This document shows, piece by piece, positions 17,751-27,071 of a stretch of 64,000 nt of DNA. Source of the stretch: Desulfobacula sp. (GTDB taxonomy: Bacteria > Desulfobacterota > Desulfobacteria > Desulfobacterales > Desulfobacteraceae); assembly GCF_030145145.1 (NCBI RefSeq), contig NZ_JAQYWD010000004.1, positions 52,622 to 116,621 of the forward strand, written 5' to 3'. The position numbers were made by a program, and so were the translations under genes. The notes beneath the pieces were generated by a model. It saw only the letters and a program-made list of their open reading frames with translations, searched no databases and was not told where the DNA came from. Numbering within the stretch: position 1 is the first letter of the stretch; each line of letters starts with the position of its first letter.

Positions 17751-18104
17751 TCAATAAGCGTCATCCATACGATTATAGCACACAATATTTTTAAGATGAG
17801 AATAAGACCCCACATCCATGGAATCAAACCCTATTCCCATGCCGGTATCAACTACCCTGACAACTGTCCCATTTATCAGCAATTCAATTTTATCCGTCCC
17901 GCAGGTCAGTTGAATTTTAATCACACATTCTGCTCCGAACGTTAAGGTTTCCGACGTCCTGATAAATATGCCCTTAAGGCTTAAATTCATGGAAGTCCCG
18001 TGCAAGCAGATCTGTCTGCCATTGGCTTCAATCAGTATCTGGATTGGCGTTGTAAACCCCACTCTGGAATTCCTGCGCCGTTCATCTGTGTTAGAGACAG
18101 CCAT
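17751..18104 (-). CDS. PilZ-domain c-di-GMP receptor
   Basis: Small PilZ protein of 117 residues. The c-di-GMP binding signature is present: the Arg-rich motif 'ERRRNSR' near the N-terminus and 'MNLSLKGIFI' (the [DN]-x-S-x-x-G box) about 35 residues later. The ATG at 18104 has AGGAGGGC nine bases upstream; the open frame extends to a TTG at 18170 that lacks a ribosome site. It overlaps no essential part of the HD-GYP gene with that start beyond its tail. Together with the HD-GYP enzyme before it, it points to c-di-GMP control of this motility block. Confidence 0.87.
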   Translation of the reverse strand: MAVSNTDERRRNSRVGFTTPIQILIEANGRQICLHGTSMNLSLKGIFIRTSETLTFGAECVIKIQLTCGTDKIELLINGTVVRVVDTGMGIGFDSMDVGSYSHLKNIVCYNRMDDAY

Positions 18105-18138
18105 GATAGATGCCCTCCTGAGGTTTTTTTTCAAGCCG

Positions 18139-19671
18139 TTAAAAATCGTCCGGCAAGTCTTGGTCTGCAATGGCTAAAAACGCTCGAACAGCCACGGGAT
18201 CAAACTGTGAACCAGAGTTCTCCTTTATGATATCAAGGACTTTCTGTTTCTCCATCTTATTTCGATAGGCCCTGTCCGAAGCCATGGCATCATATGAATC
18301 GGCAACACATAAAATCCTTGACAACTTTGGAATTGCCTCTCCTTTTAACCCATCGGGGTAGCCTTTACCATCATATCGTTCATGGTGATGCCGGATAATC
18401 TTCATTTCCCGATCCCACAACCCCAACCGACTGATAATATCTGCCCCAATCACAGGATGTTCCTTGATTTTCTCATATTCGTCATCGGTGAGGCGACCTG
18501 GTTTTAGAAGAATGTCATCCCGGATGCCGATTTTACCGATATCGTGAAGGCTGCCTGCAAAACTGATAATATCCAGTTCTTCTTCTGTGCACCCCATTTC
18601 TTCGGCCGCCATCTGTGCATATTTTGCCACTCGTGTGGAATGTTTTCGCGTATACAGATCTCTTACCTCAAGGGCGGTTACAAATGCGTAAAGTGTTGAA
18701 AAAAGGTTGTCATAAATATTTTCATACAGGGCAATATTTTCAATGGCGGCAGCGGCCTTCTGGGTGATAAAACTCATATAATAGATATCTTTTTCATTAA
18801 ACCGCTTATCTGCCTGAAATGAAAAGGCGCTGGCAATACCAAAAATTTTATCCCGGATTTTCAACGGTACCACCATTAATGAATGAACCACATCATCTAA
18901 CCGGTCAATTTTCCCGGCACCTGAAATCAGGCAGGGGTTGTGATCCGTGCTCAAAAGATCAAGAATGAAGTCATTGGCCGATTTTGAAAGATCCTTCCCA
19001 AACAGTGAATGGACGGTTTCATTTTCAATACTATAATCTGAACTGGCCACAAGTACCAGAGATTTATCCTGATCCGAATAGATATGAAAAAAAACTTTAT
19101 CCGCTTTTAATTCCTCCACACCCAAATCAACGACTTTATTAAAAATACCATAACTTGAGTCTGTTGAAGAAAAGTCCTCCATCACCCGGTTCAAGGTATT
19201 CACTTCTTCAATTCGTTCAAGTAATTCATTGTTGAGTTTTTTTAACCGTTCCTGCCGTTCCAACTCTTCTTTTAAAATAAGATTCTCAACAAACAGCTCG
19301 CGTTCCCTTAAAATTCTTTTGAGCGTTAACTCCATTTGCTCAAGGTTAACCGGTTTGATCAAGTAATCCACAACACCATTTTTCAACGTCTGTATGGTAT
19401 TCTCCAGGGAAGGACATCCCGTCATGATAACCACCGGGAGGGTACTCTCTGTTTCCCGGATCTTTTCAGCCAACTCCAGACCGTCCATTATTGGCATATT
19501 AATATCCGTAAAAACACATCCAATTTTTACCCTGTCCAAAACTTCAAGGGCTTCAATCCCGTTGCCGGCGGTATAAACCTCATAACCCTTTCTTTGAAAA
19601 TACCCTTCCGTTACATCAAGAATACCTTCCTCATCATCAACCACTAAAATTTTGATTGGGTCATTCAGCAT
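18139..19671 (-). CDS. REC-GAF-HD-GYP response regulator (c-di-GMP phosphodiesterase)
   Basis: Likely degrades cyclic di-GMP in response to phosphorylation. Domain order over 510 residues: receiver 1-125 with phospho-Asp56 ('FTDINMPIMDG') and Lys in 'LIKPVN'; a coiled linker; a GAF domain about 160-320 ('FGIASAFSF'); HD-GYP about 335-505. The HD-GYP motifs are complete: 'HSTRVAKY', 'LHDIGKIGI', 'EHPVIGADI', 'RHHHERYDGKGYPDGLKGE'. It is the first gene of the leftward motility block; the PilZ gene overlaps its 3' side closely. The region upstream to 19901 is AT-rich. Confidence 0.93.
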   Translation of the reverse strand: MLNDPIKILVVDDEEGILDVTEGYFQRKGYEVYTAGNGIEALEVLDRVKIGCVFTDINMPIMDGLELAEKIRETESTLPVVIMTGCPSLENTIQTLKNGVVDYLIKPVNLEQMELTLKRILRERELFVENLILKEELERQERLKKLNNELLERIEEVNTLNRVMEDFSSTDSSYGIFNKVVDLGVEELKADKVFFHIYSDQDKSLVLVASSDYSIENETVHSLFGKDLSKSANDFILDLLSTDHNPCLISGAGKIDRLDDVVHSLMVVPLKIRDKIFGIASAFSFQADKRFNEKDIYYMSFITQKAAAAIENIALYENIYDNLFSTLYAFVTALEVRDLYTRKHSTRVAKYAQMAAEEMGCTEEELDIISFAGSLHDIGKIGIRDDILLKPGRLTDDEYEKIKEHPVIGADIISRLGLWDREMKIIRHHHERYDGKGYPDGLKGEAIPKLSRILCVADSYDAMASDRAYRNKMEKQKVLDIIKENSGSQFDPVAVRAFLAIADQDLPDDF

Positions 19672-19825
19672 CGCTAAGACTATACCTTCATTTGGAATAT
19701 ATAAATTTTATTGGCCAAATGTATCTTAAACATTTTATTTTATCAACAAAAATCAAAATTTTACCCATTCCCGAATCCCAAATGGATATAATTCGCAAAA
19801 ATATATATTTTTAGAAAAAATATTC

Positions 19826-19854
19826 TTTACAAGAAGAAAAACTAAGAATATTAT
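19826..19854 (+). promoter_or_regulatory. Sigma-70 type promoter for the Lrp/AsnC gene
   Basis: TTTACA and TATTAT are separated by exactly 17 bases in very AT-rich DNA. The predicted transcription start is near 19861, about 40 bases before the lrp-like ATG at 19902. The gap 19672-19901 is shared with the divergent HD-GYP gene, whose own promoter I could not place. Confidence 0.6.
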
Positions 19855-19901
19855 ATCTTATTGAGGGATTTAAAAAATATAAAACAGAGATATTAAATAC
19901 A

Positions 19902-20363
19902 ATGGATAATACAGATCTTCACATCTTGCAAATCTTGCAGAAAAAAGCCCGGGTACCCAATGTGGAAGTCGCCAGAAAGATCGGAATGGCGCCCTCTGCA
20001 GTGCTCGAGCGAATAAAGAAGTTAGAGGCCCAGGGCGTGATTGAAGGATATGAAGTTCGTTTAAATCCGGATATGTTCAAGTGTTCAATGATCGCATTTG
20101 TCCAAATCAAGGTGGCGACCCCGGGCCGGCTGGCGGAAACCGGTGAAATGCTTTCAGCCATAGAACAAATTCAGGAAGTTCATTATCTGGCAGGCGAAGA
20201 CTGTCTGATGATTAAACTGAGGGTGTCAGACAACACTGAGCTTGAAACCATTTTAAGAGAAAAAATAATCAATCGGGACGTGATTAAGGCCACCAAAACG
20301 TTCATCGCACTTTCAACTTACAAGGAAAGCGCCAAAATAATGTTGCCCGAAACCATCGCATAA
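19902..20363 (+). CDS. Lrp/AsnC family transcriptional regulator
   Basis: Feast/famine regulator of 153 residues. The N-terminal winged HTH reads 'LQILQKKARVPNVEVARKIG' then 'SAVLERIKKLEAQGVIEGY', and residues about 65-145 form the RAM ligand-binding domain ('HYLAGEDCLMIKLRV'). Lrp/AsnC proteins usually sense amino acids. It is followed 14 bases later by a LysA-like decarboxylase, so it may regulate that gene in response to lysine or diaminopimelate; this is inferred from position alone. The ribosome site is weak. Confidence 0.92.
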   Translation: MDNTDLHILQILQKKARVPNVEVARKIGMAPSAVLERIKKLEAQGVIEGYEVRLNPDMFKCSMIAFVQIKVATPGRLAETGEMLSAIEQIQEVHYLAGEDCLMIKLRVSDNTELETILREKIINRDVIKATKTFIALSTYKESAKIMLPETIA

Positions 20364-20377
20364 GGAATTGTTCACCC

Positions 20378-21646
20378 ATGCCAATGTCAGACACATATAA
20401 AGAAAGACTCGCCAGAAGTCTGCCCCAAATTATAAAGACCTTTAAAACGCCATTTCATATTTATGATGAACAAGGCATCAAAGAGACCTGCAGCAAGCTG
20501 ACCACTGCTTTTAAGGATATTGACGGGTTCAAAGAATTTTTTGCCGTCAAAGCACTGCCCAACCCCTCCATCATGCGAATTGTGCAGAAAATGGGCTTTG
20601 GATTTGACTGCAGTTCCACACCTGAGATACACCTGTCCCGTCAGATCGGCAGCGTTAATGAGGATATCATGTTTACCTCCAACAATACCAGTTCTTCCCA
20701 GTTTGAAACTGCCATGGAAAATGGTGGATGCATTCTGAATCTGGATGATATTTCCCTGATTTCAAAATTAACCGACATTCCCGATCTTATCTGTTTCAGA
20801 TACAATCCCGGGGCCCGGCGAAATGGCAATAATATCATTGGAAACCCTGTAGAATCAAAATACGGTGTCAGCCATGATCAAATTATGGATGCCTACCGGA
20901 AATCCATTCAACTTGGCGTTAAACGATTTGGTATTCACACCATGCTGGCATCCAATGAACTCAATTACGAATACATGGTCGAAACCGCCCGGATGCTGTT
21001 GGATATCATAGAACGGGTAAGTGAAAAACTCCACATCACCTTTGAATTTATCAATATCGGCGGAGGGCTCGGTATTCCTTATACTCCGGATGCACTGCCA
21101 TTTGATCTGGATGCCATGGCCCATGAGATTACCCAGCTTTTTCATACGTTCAAAAGCATCCATGGCTGGTCACCCAGACTATACATGGAAAGTGGCAGAT
21201 ACATCACGGGCCCTCACGGTGCACTGGTCACATCCGTCATTAACCATAAAAATATTTATCGGAAATATGTTGGTGTGGATGCATCCATGTCAGCTCTCAT
21301 GCGACCGGGCATGTATGAGGCCTACCATCATATCCATATCCATGGGAAAGAGGACGCAACCCGGTTGGAAAAAGTGGATGTGGTGGGCGCTTTATGTGAA
21401 AACATAGACAAATTTGCCGTTCAAAGGCAATTACCGGTGACGGTGGAAGGGGATATACTGGTCATCCACGACACCGGGGCCCATGGTCATGCCATGGGAT
21501 TTAATTACAACGGCCAATTAAGACCCAAAGAATTATTGTTCAAGGCAGATTCAAGTGTTGAATTGATCAGAAGGGCTGAAACCATGGAAGATTATTTTTC
21601 AACCCTCCATTTTGAGCCCCGGACATTAACCTTAAAAGACGCGTAA
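20378..21646 (+). CDS. lysA: Diaminopimelate decarboxylase-like PLP enzyme
   Basis: Fold III PLP decarboxylase, most like LysA, which makes lysine from meso-diaminopimelate. The PLP Lys is in 'FFAVKALPNP' (near residue 58), the glycine-rich phosphate loop is 'INIGGGLGIPY', and the active-site segment is 'GALCENIDKFA' where classical LysA has G-P-x-C-E-x-x-D. 'MESGRYITGPHG' matches the Arg-containing substrate loop. The 422 residues are normal. The variant active-site loop means a related decarboxylase (for example carboxynorspermidine type) is not excluded. It sits in an lrp-lysA-cutA run. Confidence 0.82.
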   Translation: MPMSDTYKERLARSLPQIIKTFKTPFHIYDEQGIKETCSKLTTAFKDIDGFKEFFAVKALPNPSIMRIVQKMGFGFDCSSTPEIHLSRQIGSVNEDIMFTSNNTSSSQFETAMENGGCILNLDDISLISKLTDIPDLICFRYNPGARRNGNNIIGNPVESKYGVSHDQIMDAYRKSIQLGVKRFGIHTMLASNELNYEYMVETARMLLDIIERVSEKLHITFEFINIGGGLGIPYTPDALPFDLDAMAHEITQLFHTFKSIHGWSPRLYMESGRYITGPHGALVTSVINHKNIYRKYVGVDASMSALMRPGMYEAYHHIHIHGKEDATRLEKVDVVGALCENIDKFAVQRQLPVTVEGDILVIHDTGAHGHAMGFNYNGQLRPKELLFKADSSVELIRRAETMEDYFSTLHFEPRTLTLKDA

Positions 21647-21684
21647 TTCAACCGTAACCGTTCATTAAAAGAAATATAAAAATT

Positions 21685-22011
21685 ATGGAATACTGCATTG
21701 TTCTGACAACCTGCCCCAATGATGAAGAAGCCAAAACCCTTGCGTCAAAGCTCCTTGAAAAAAATCTCGCCGCCTGTGTTCAACTCAGTTCTATCACCAG
21801 CTATTATAACTGGAAAGGCATTACACATGCAGATCCAGAGATCAGACTAGTCATCAAGACACGGGCCCGGCGCTATGAATCTGTTGAACAATTTATTAAA
21901 AAAAATCATTCCTATGATGTCCCTCAAATTGTTCAGATCCCCATAACGGACGGATCAGATGAATTCTTAGACTGGATGGACGAAGCCACTCCGGATCAGA
22001 TCAGTGGGTAA
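21685..22011 (+). CDS. cutA: CutA divalent-cation tolerance protein
   Basis: Small trimeric PII-like protein of uncertain physiological role, linked to copper tolerance in E. coli. The 108 residues contain the family landmarks 'VLTTCPNDEEAKTLA', 'NLAACVQL', 'SYYNWKG', 'LVIKTR' and 'HSYDVPQIVQIPI'. It starts 38 bases after lysA and may be cotranscribed. A hairpin at 22026-22041 probably ends the unit. Confidence 0.95.
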   Translation: MEYCIVLTTCPNDEEAKTLASKLLEKNLAACVQLSSITSYYNWKGITHADPEIRLVIKTRARRYESVEQFIKKNHSYDVPQIVQIPITDGSDEFLDWMDEATPDQISG

Positions 22012-22025
22012 GATGCCGACAGCCC

Positions 22026-22041
22026 GGCACCGGCGGGTGCC
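22026..22041 (+). terminator. Weak intrinsic terminator after cutA
   Basis: GGCACC-GGCG-GGTGCC forms a six-pair GC-rich stem with a four-base loop, followed by a short T-rich run (CTCTTTT). It lies 15 bases after the cutA stop. Confidence 0.5.
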
Positions 22042-22154
22042 TGATCTCTTTTGATTAAATTATATTGAATCGCTTATTTTCCCTGTACTTTAATTGAAAA
22101 TTATTTAATACTTAGTATGTCAAATTATCCTTTAGCCTCAGCAGGAGACATTGA

Positions 22155-24026
22155 ATGAATCTTAGGGAAATTTATCCTGGAAAAGTCCTTACAGCGCAAG
22201 AAAGTGTCAAAAAAATTAAAAATGGCTCCCGGGTTTTTATCGGAACCGGATGTGGTGAACCCCAGCAATTAATCAAAGCCATGATCGAAGATTTTTCCAT
22301 TCAGGATATTGTTATTTACCAGATGCTTTCTCTTACGCTGTCAAAATATGTCAATGATGAAAATTTTCTTTCAAGATTCTCCATTAAACTGTTTTTTATT
22401 TCCGCCTTAATGCGGCAATCTGCGTTTGAAGGAAAAATCGACTATATTCCGGTTTATCTGTCACAGATCCCTGAAATTTTTGAAAACCACGAGATCGGCC
22501 TTGATATTGCACTGATTCAGGTCAGCCCGCCGGATCATCATGGATATTGCAGCCTGGGTATTTCCGTTGACATTACCCTTTCCGGGATGAAAAATGCGGC
22601 CATTGTCATTGCCCAGGTCAATCCCGAGATGCCTAGAACCTGGGGGGATGGCCTTGTCCATATTGATGAAATTGATTATCTGGTAGAGTATACAGAGCCC
22701 ATTCTTGAATCCCTTCCGGGAATAAAGAACCAGAAAGTCATTGAACGAATCGGGCATTATGTCAATATGCTGGTAGATGACGGGGCAACCCTTCAAATTG
22801 GATTTGGTCATCTGCCCGATGCGGTGGTGGGATATCTTTCCGACAAAAAAGACCTGGGTATCCACACCCAGGTGATCACCAACGGACTTTTACCGCTCTT
22901 TAAAAAGAAAGCCATTACCAACAAAAAGAAATCCTACCTCCCGGACAGGGTTATTGCGTCATTGTGCATGGGCTCCAAAGAATTATATGACTATGTTGAT
23001 AACAATCCTATTTTTTACTTTAAATCTTCGGAATTTGTAAATGATCCCAATATCATTGCGAATAATGATAATTTTATTTCCATCAGCTCTGCCCTGGAGG
23101 TGGACCTGACCGGCCAGGTCTGCACTGATTCAAAGGGATATCTTTTTTACAGCGGCATTGGAGACCAGGTCGATTTTATCCGGGGCTCTGCCATGTCAAA
23201 GGGGGGATTTTCCATTATTATCCTTCCGTCGACAGCCCAAAATGGTGAGATTTCAAGAATTGTCCCCCATTTAAGTGAAGGGGCGGGTGTGGCAACCACC
23301 AGGGGGGATATTGATATTATTGTCACCGAGTACGGCATCGCTGAAATGCGCCGGAAAAGTATCTATCAACGGGTAATGGAACTGGCCCGGATTGCCCATC
23401 CAAAATTTAGAAAAGACCTGATCGAAGAAGCCAAAAAAAGACATTATATCTTTCCGGATCAGCTTCCCCCGACCACCCAGGATCTTTTGTTCCTGGATCG
23501 ATACCACTACTCATTCAAACTTGCCAATGGGAAAAACGTCGATTTCAGGCCCCTTTTACCGTCTGATGAGTTTGAATCCAGGCATTTTTACTATTCTCTG
23601 CAGGAAGATTCCATTTACTACCGGTTTTTTAACAAACGAAAGGTTTTTTCCAGGAACATGCTTCAAAAACAATGGGCAGAAGTGGATTATCGAAGAAATA
23701 TGACCATTATCGGGTTGATGCAGCTGGGTAAACGTAAACAGATTGTGGCCATTGGCTCTTATGCGGAAGCCGGTGTGGATTCTGCTGAAGTGGCCTTTCT
23801 TGTTAAGGAACGGCTCCATGGAATGGGAATTGCGTCCTACCTGCTTAAAATTCTTGAAACCATTGCAAAGGAAAACAATTATAAACAGTTTGTTGCAACC
23901 GTTCTGGCCGATAATCGAAAAATGATCAAAGTCTTCCAGAAAAAATATCCGGCTGCAAAATTCTTAAGAAGCGGCAGCGGTGAAGTGGAGGTTGAAATGG
24001 CATTCAAACCACAGGAGACTCCCTAA
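22155..24026 (+). CDS. CoA-transferase/hydrolase fused to GNAT acetyltransferase
   Basis: Residues 1-440 are a family-I-like CoA transferase of the acetyl-CoA hydrolase/4-hydroxybutyrate CoA-transferase type: catalytic Glu in 'YFKSSEFVNDP', the 'SKGGFSIIILPSTA' loop and 'VTEYGIAEMRRKS'. Residues about 450-620 are a GNAT domain with 'LVKERLHGMGIASYLL' (acetyl-CoA loop). This domain pair is known and is thought to join short-chain acyl-CoA handling with protein acetylation, but substrates are unknown. AGGAG lies seven bases before the ATG. The gene is convergent, with a three-base gap, to an acyl-CoA synthetase, suggesting related carboxylic-acid activation. Confidence 0.9.
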   Translation: MNLREIYPGKVLTAQESVKKIKNGSRVFIGTGCGEPQQLIKAMIEDFSIQDIVIYQMLSLTLSKYVNDENFLSRFSIKLFFISALMRQSAFEGKIDYIPVYLSQIPEIFENHEIGLDIALIQVSPPDHHGYCSLGISVDITLSGMKNAAIVIAQVNPEMPRTWGDGLVHIDEIDYLVEYTEPILESLPGIKNQKVIERIGHYVNMLVDDGATLQIGFGHLPDAVVGYLSDKKDLGIHTQVITNGLLPLFKKKAITNKKKSYLPDRVIASLCMGSKELYDYVDNNPIFYFKSSEFVNDPNIIANNDNFISISSALEVDLTGQVCTDSKGYLFYSGIGDQVDFIRGSAMSKGGFSIIILPSTAQNGEISRIVPHLSEGAGVATTRGDIDIIVTEYGIAEMRRKSIYQRVMELARIAHPKFRKDLIEEAKKRHYIFPDQLPPTTQDLLFLDRYHYSFKLANGKNVDFRPLLPSDEFESRHFYYSLQEDSIYYRFFNKRKVFSRNMLQKQWAEVDYRRNMTIIGLMQLGKRKQIVAIGSYAEAGVDSAEVAFLVKERLHGMGIASYLLKILETIAKENNYKQFVATVLADNRKMIKVFQKKYPAAKFLRSGSGEVEVEMAFKPQETP

Positions 24027-24029
24027 CGG

Positions 24030-25757
24030 TCACCGTTGTCTCTGCTTTGAACTCAATTCCGGAAAATCCCAGTAAAAATATTCTTTAATACCATCTTCAA
24101 GATCTGTGTCCTGTTTGGTCACCTCAATTTGTCTTAATTCAATTCGTCTGATCTTACCACTGATGGTTTTTGGAACTTCAGGAACAAACTCAATGATTCT
24201 GGGAATCTTAAATTTGGGTAAAATGGTAAGGGTATGTTTAAACAATTCCAGTGCCAGTTCCCGGGAAGCCTCATAACTTGGATTTAAAATCACATAGGCT
24301 TTCACCAGCTGATACCGGTTCGCATCGGGAGAACCAATGACAGCCGCCTCTGCCACACTAGGGTGTTCCACAAGGGCACTTTCAACTTCAAAGGGACCGA
24401 TCCTGTAATCCGAAGATTTAATCACATCATCTGCTCTTCCCACGAACCACCAATACCCATCCGCGTCAAAAGATGCCCGATCACCCGTATAATAATAGTG
24501 ATCCACAAATACGGAACTCATTTTTTCAGGACTGCCGATATATTCTGAAAAAAGTCCAATGGCCCGCCATTTGTCGAGTTTTATCACAATATGCCCCACC
24601 TGGTCTGCCTGGGTGATCTCGTTACCTTCATTGTCGGCCAAAGCCATATCATACATCCCAGACGGATATCCAAAAGACCCGGATCGCATTTTCCCTTTTA
24701 TCCAGGGCGGATTCCCTATCATGGCAGTGGATTCCGTCTGGCCGTAAACGTCTCTTATTTCTGTGTGTGTGTGTGTGTTCCATTTGTTTATCACATCGGC
24801 ATTCAGCGGCTCTCCGGCACTGATGGACTGCCGCAAACTTGACAGGTCAAAAGAGTCGAGATTCATGTTTACAAAGCTTCTCCAGGCCGTGGGCGGCCCA
24901 CAAAAGGTGGTGACTCGATGCCGTGAAACTGCATCCAGGTATTGTTCCCCATCCAGAAAAGAATATTTAAACCCCGTGGTTGTGGCACCCACATTAAACG
25001 GGGCAAAAAAGCTGGACCAGGACCATTTTGCCCATCCAGGGGTACTCAGGTTGTTATGAATATCATCCGGCCGAAGCCCCATCATGATCGTGGTTGACAA
25101 ATGCCCCACCGGATAGGATATTGCTGTGTGCCCGACCCGTTTGGGCAGACCGGTTGTTCCCGAGGTAAAAAAGCAGAAAAGGATATCATCGGATCTTGTG
25201 TGTGCTCCCTGGGCTTCCGGGGATTCATTGTCAATCACATCAAAGGAGGTCCAACCGTATTTTTGTCCTAAAACCAGCTTGAGTTTGGGGTCACTATGAT
25301 TTTGTTCAAGCGCTTTATCAATCAGGTCGGCCGATGCTTCATCCGCAATAATCACCTTGGGAGAATAGGTTTCAAACCTGAATTCCAACTCTCTTTGGGT
25401 CATTGTCGTTGCAGTGGGAACACTGACGATACCGGCCTTTATACCGGCCAGGCAGGCAAACCAGTTTTCAGGTAACAAAGGGGTCATCATATAGAGGTTA
25501 TCCCCTTGTACCACCCCTGATTTAGCAAAGAAATTGATCAGTTGATTTGCCTTTTGTGATACGGCTCGGTACGTGTATGTTTTGGTCTTCTGGGTATCGA
25601 TATCGGTCCATATCAAGGCTTTTTTATCTGGGGTTTCTTTCACATGAAGGGCTTCAAAAATATCTGAGGCCCAATTAAAATGTTCAGGGATTTCCATGAC
25701 ATTTAATTGGCCAAACAGTTTATTGGCAGCATCTTCCATGGCCGAGATGTCTTCCAT
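24030..25757 (-). CDS. Medium-chain-type acyl-CoA synthetase (AMP-forming)
   Basis: Activates a carboxylic acid to its CoA thioester with ATP. ANL superfamily motifs are complete: 'FTSGTTGLPKRVGH', 'VYGQTESTAMIG', 'YYTGDRASFDADGYWWFVGR', and the catalytic Lys in 'KTISGKIRRIELR' near the C-terminus. The pattern 'HFNWASDIFEALH' near the N-terminus is like ACSM/benzoate-CoA-ligase-type enzymes; the acid is not predictable. The open frame runs to 25856. I start at the ATG at 25757 because AGGAT lies eight bases before it; an ATG at 25796 is the alternative. It faces the divergent dus gene. Confidence 0.88.
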   Translation of the reverse strand: MEDISAMEDAANKLFGQLNVMEIPEHFNWASDIFEALHVKETPDKKALIWTDIDTQKTKTYTYRAVSQKANQLINFFAKSGVVQGDNLYMMTPLLPENWFACLAGIKAGIVSVPTATTMTQRELEFRFETYSPKVIIADEASADLIDKALEQNHSDPKLKLVLGQKYGWTSFDVIDNESPEAQGAHTRSDDILFCFFTSGTTGLPKRVGHTAISYPVGHLSTTIMMGLRPDDIHNNLSTPGWAKWSWSSFFAPFNVGATTTGFKYSFLDGEQYLDAVSRHRVTTFCGPPTAWRSFVNMNLDSFDLSSLRQSISAGEPLNADVINKWNTHTHTEIRDVYGQTESTAMIGNPPWIKGKMRSGSFGYPSGMYDMALADNEGNEITQADQVGHIVIKLDKWRAIGLFSEYIGSPEKMSSVFVDHYYYTGDRASFDADGYWWFVGRADDVIKSSDYRIGPFEVESALVEHPSVAEAAVIGSPDANRYQLVKAYVILNPSYEASRELALELFKHTLTILPKFKIPRIIEFVPEVPKTISGKIRRIELRQIEVTKQDTDLEDGIKEYFYWDFPELSSKQRQR

Positions 25758-25953
25758 CGTATTTATCCTGATAACCTCTCTGAAAAGCTCTTTCATTCCT
25801 TTAAAAACACTCCTTGCATTCTGTTTTAATGTTATATAAGCTAAGACCAAAAACACTTGGTTGTATAGTTTATCACCCTAATGTTTGTCAAAGCTTATTT
25901 ATGATTTTTACCATCTCAATTTCAGGTTTTTCGCTTTAATGGAGTCGTCATTA

Positions 25954-26916
25954 ATGCCCCCCCCTCCCATTACCATCATTCTTGCCCCGCTTCAGGGATT
26001 TACCGACGTGACGTATCGGAATGTATATTCAGATCATTTTTCAGGCGTGGATGAAGCCGTGGCACCGTTTATTTCAACCATGGGCCAGATGCGAATACAC
26101 CCTTCCAGGATCAAAGATCTATATCCTGAAAAGAACAGGAAGCTGCCAGTGGTGCCTCAAATTCTTGGGAATGTTGCAACCGATTTTATTTTTCTTGCTG
26201 ATCAGCTTTATACCATGGGGTATCACCGAATCAACTGGAATCTGGGCTGTCCCCATTCAAAAATAGCAAAAAAAAAGAGGGGCTCAGGGCTTTTAATGTA
26301 TCCGGATAAAATTGATGCCTTCCTGGAAACGGTGCTGTCGAAAATTTCCAACACACTGTCCTTAAAAATCCGGTTGGGCAGACGATCAAAACGTGAAATT
26401 TTTACGCTTCTGCCTATTTTGGACAAATACCCTCTGGATGAAATCATCCTTCACCCCAGGACCGGGATACAGATGTATGAGGGAACATCGGATCATGATG
26501 CATTTGGTGAAGCGCTCCAAAACTGTCAACACCCGTTCACCTATAATGGTGATATCACCAACGTAAACACGTTTCATACCGTTCAAAAAAAATTTCCCCA
26601 TATCAGCAGATTCATGATAGGCCGGGGAATTTTGTCCAATCCATTTCTTGCAGAGCAAATAAAAGGACTTCAAGTGGATAAAAACCCCATTGAACGATTA
26701 AACGCATTCCATGATGCCCTTTTTGACAGCTATCAAACCATCTTCTCAGGCCCTGCTCATTTAACCGGGCGAATGAAAGGATTCTGGAGTTACCTGGGTC
26801 CTTCGTTTAAGGAAAGCAAAAAACCGCTCAAGGCGATACTGAAAGCCGGCTCTATTGATAAATACCAGGACAGGGTGGCCGATTTTTTTAAAGACGCGCC
26901 TGAATTCATAAAATAA
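25954..26916 (+). CDS. tRNA-dihydrouridine synthase, DusC-like
   Basis: FMN enzyme reducing uridines in tRNA. It opens 'TIILAPLQGFTDVTYRN', has the catalytic Cys in 'NWNLGCPHSKIAKKKRGSGL' and the FMN phosphate region 'FMIGRGILSNPFLAEQI'. I start at the ATG at 25954, with GGAG nine bases upstream (320 residues); the open frame extends to a TTG at 25885. It is shorter and more divergent than the DusB at 31200, so the two probably modify different positions. Confidence 0.87.
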   Translation: MPPPPITIILAPLQGFTDVTYRNVYSDHFSGVDEAVAPFISTMGQMRIHPSRIKDLYPEKNRKLPVVPQILGNVATDFIFLADQLYTMGYHRINWNLGCPHSKIAKKKRGSGLLMYPDKIDAFLETVLSKISNTLSLKIRLGRRSKREIFTLLPILDKYPLDEIILHPRTGIQMYEGTSDHDAFGEALQNCQHPFTYNGDITNVNTFHTVQKKFPHISRFMIGRGILSNPFLAEQIKGLQVDKNPIERLNAFHDALFDSYQTIFSGPAHLTGRMKGFWSYLGPSFKESKKPLKAILKAGSIDKYQDRVADFFKDAPEFIK

Positions 26917-26984
26917 ACCGGGCGGGTTCAAATCAGCACTTGCATATTCATCATTTTGATTTATTATAGGGCCATATAAAAGCG

Positions 26985-27007
26985 TGTTGATGCGTATTTT
27001 ATCAACA
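26985..27007. promoter_or_regulatory. Inverted repeat upstream of usp gene
   Basis: TGTTGAT and ATCAACA are separated by nine bases, in the 155-base gap before the universal stress protein gene. It could be an operator; there is no T-tract, so a terminator is unlikely. Confidence 0.3.
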
Positions 27008-27071
27008 ATAACAAACAGACACGGGAGGGCCGGACAACCGCTCCATACCGATAACTTCTGGAGGAATTAAA

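Noticed and set aside
26917..26960. GGCGGGTTCAAATC stretch like a tRNA T-arm
   Set aside because: No acceptor stem, anticodon arm or partner sequence nearby; it directly follows the dus stop codon.
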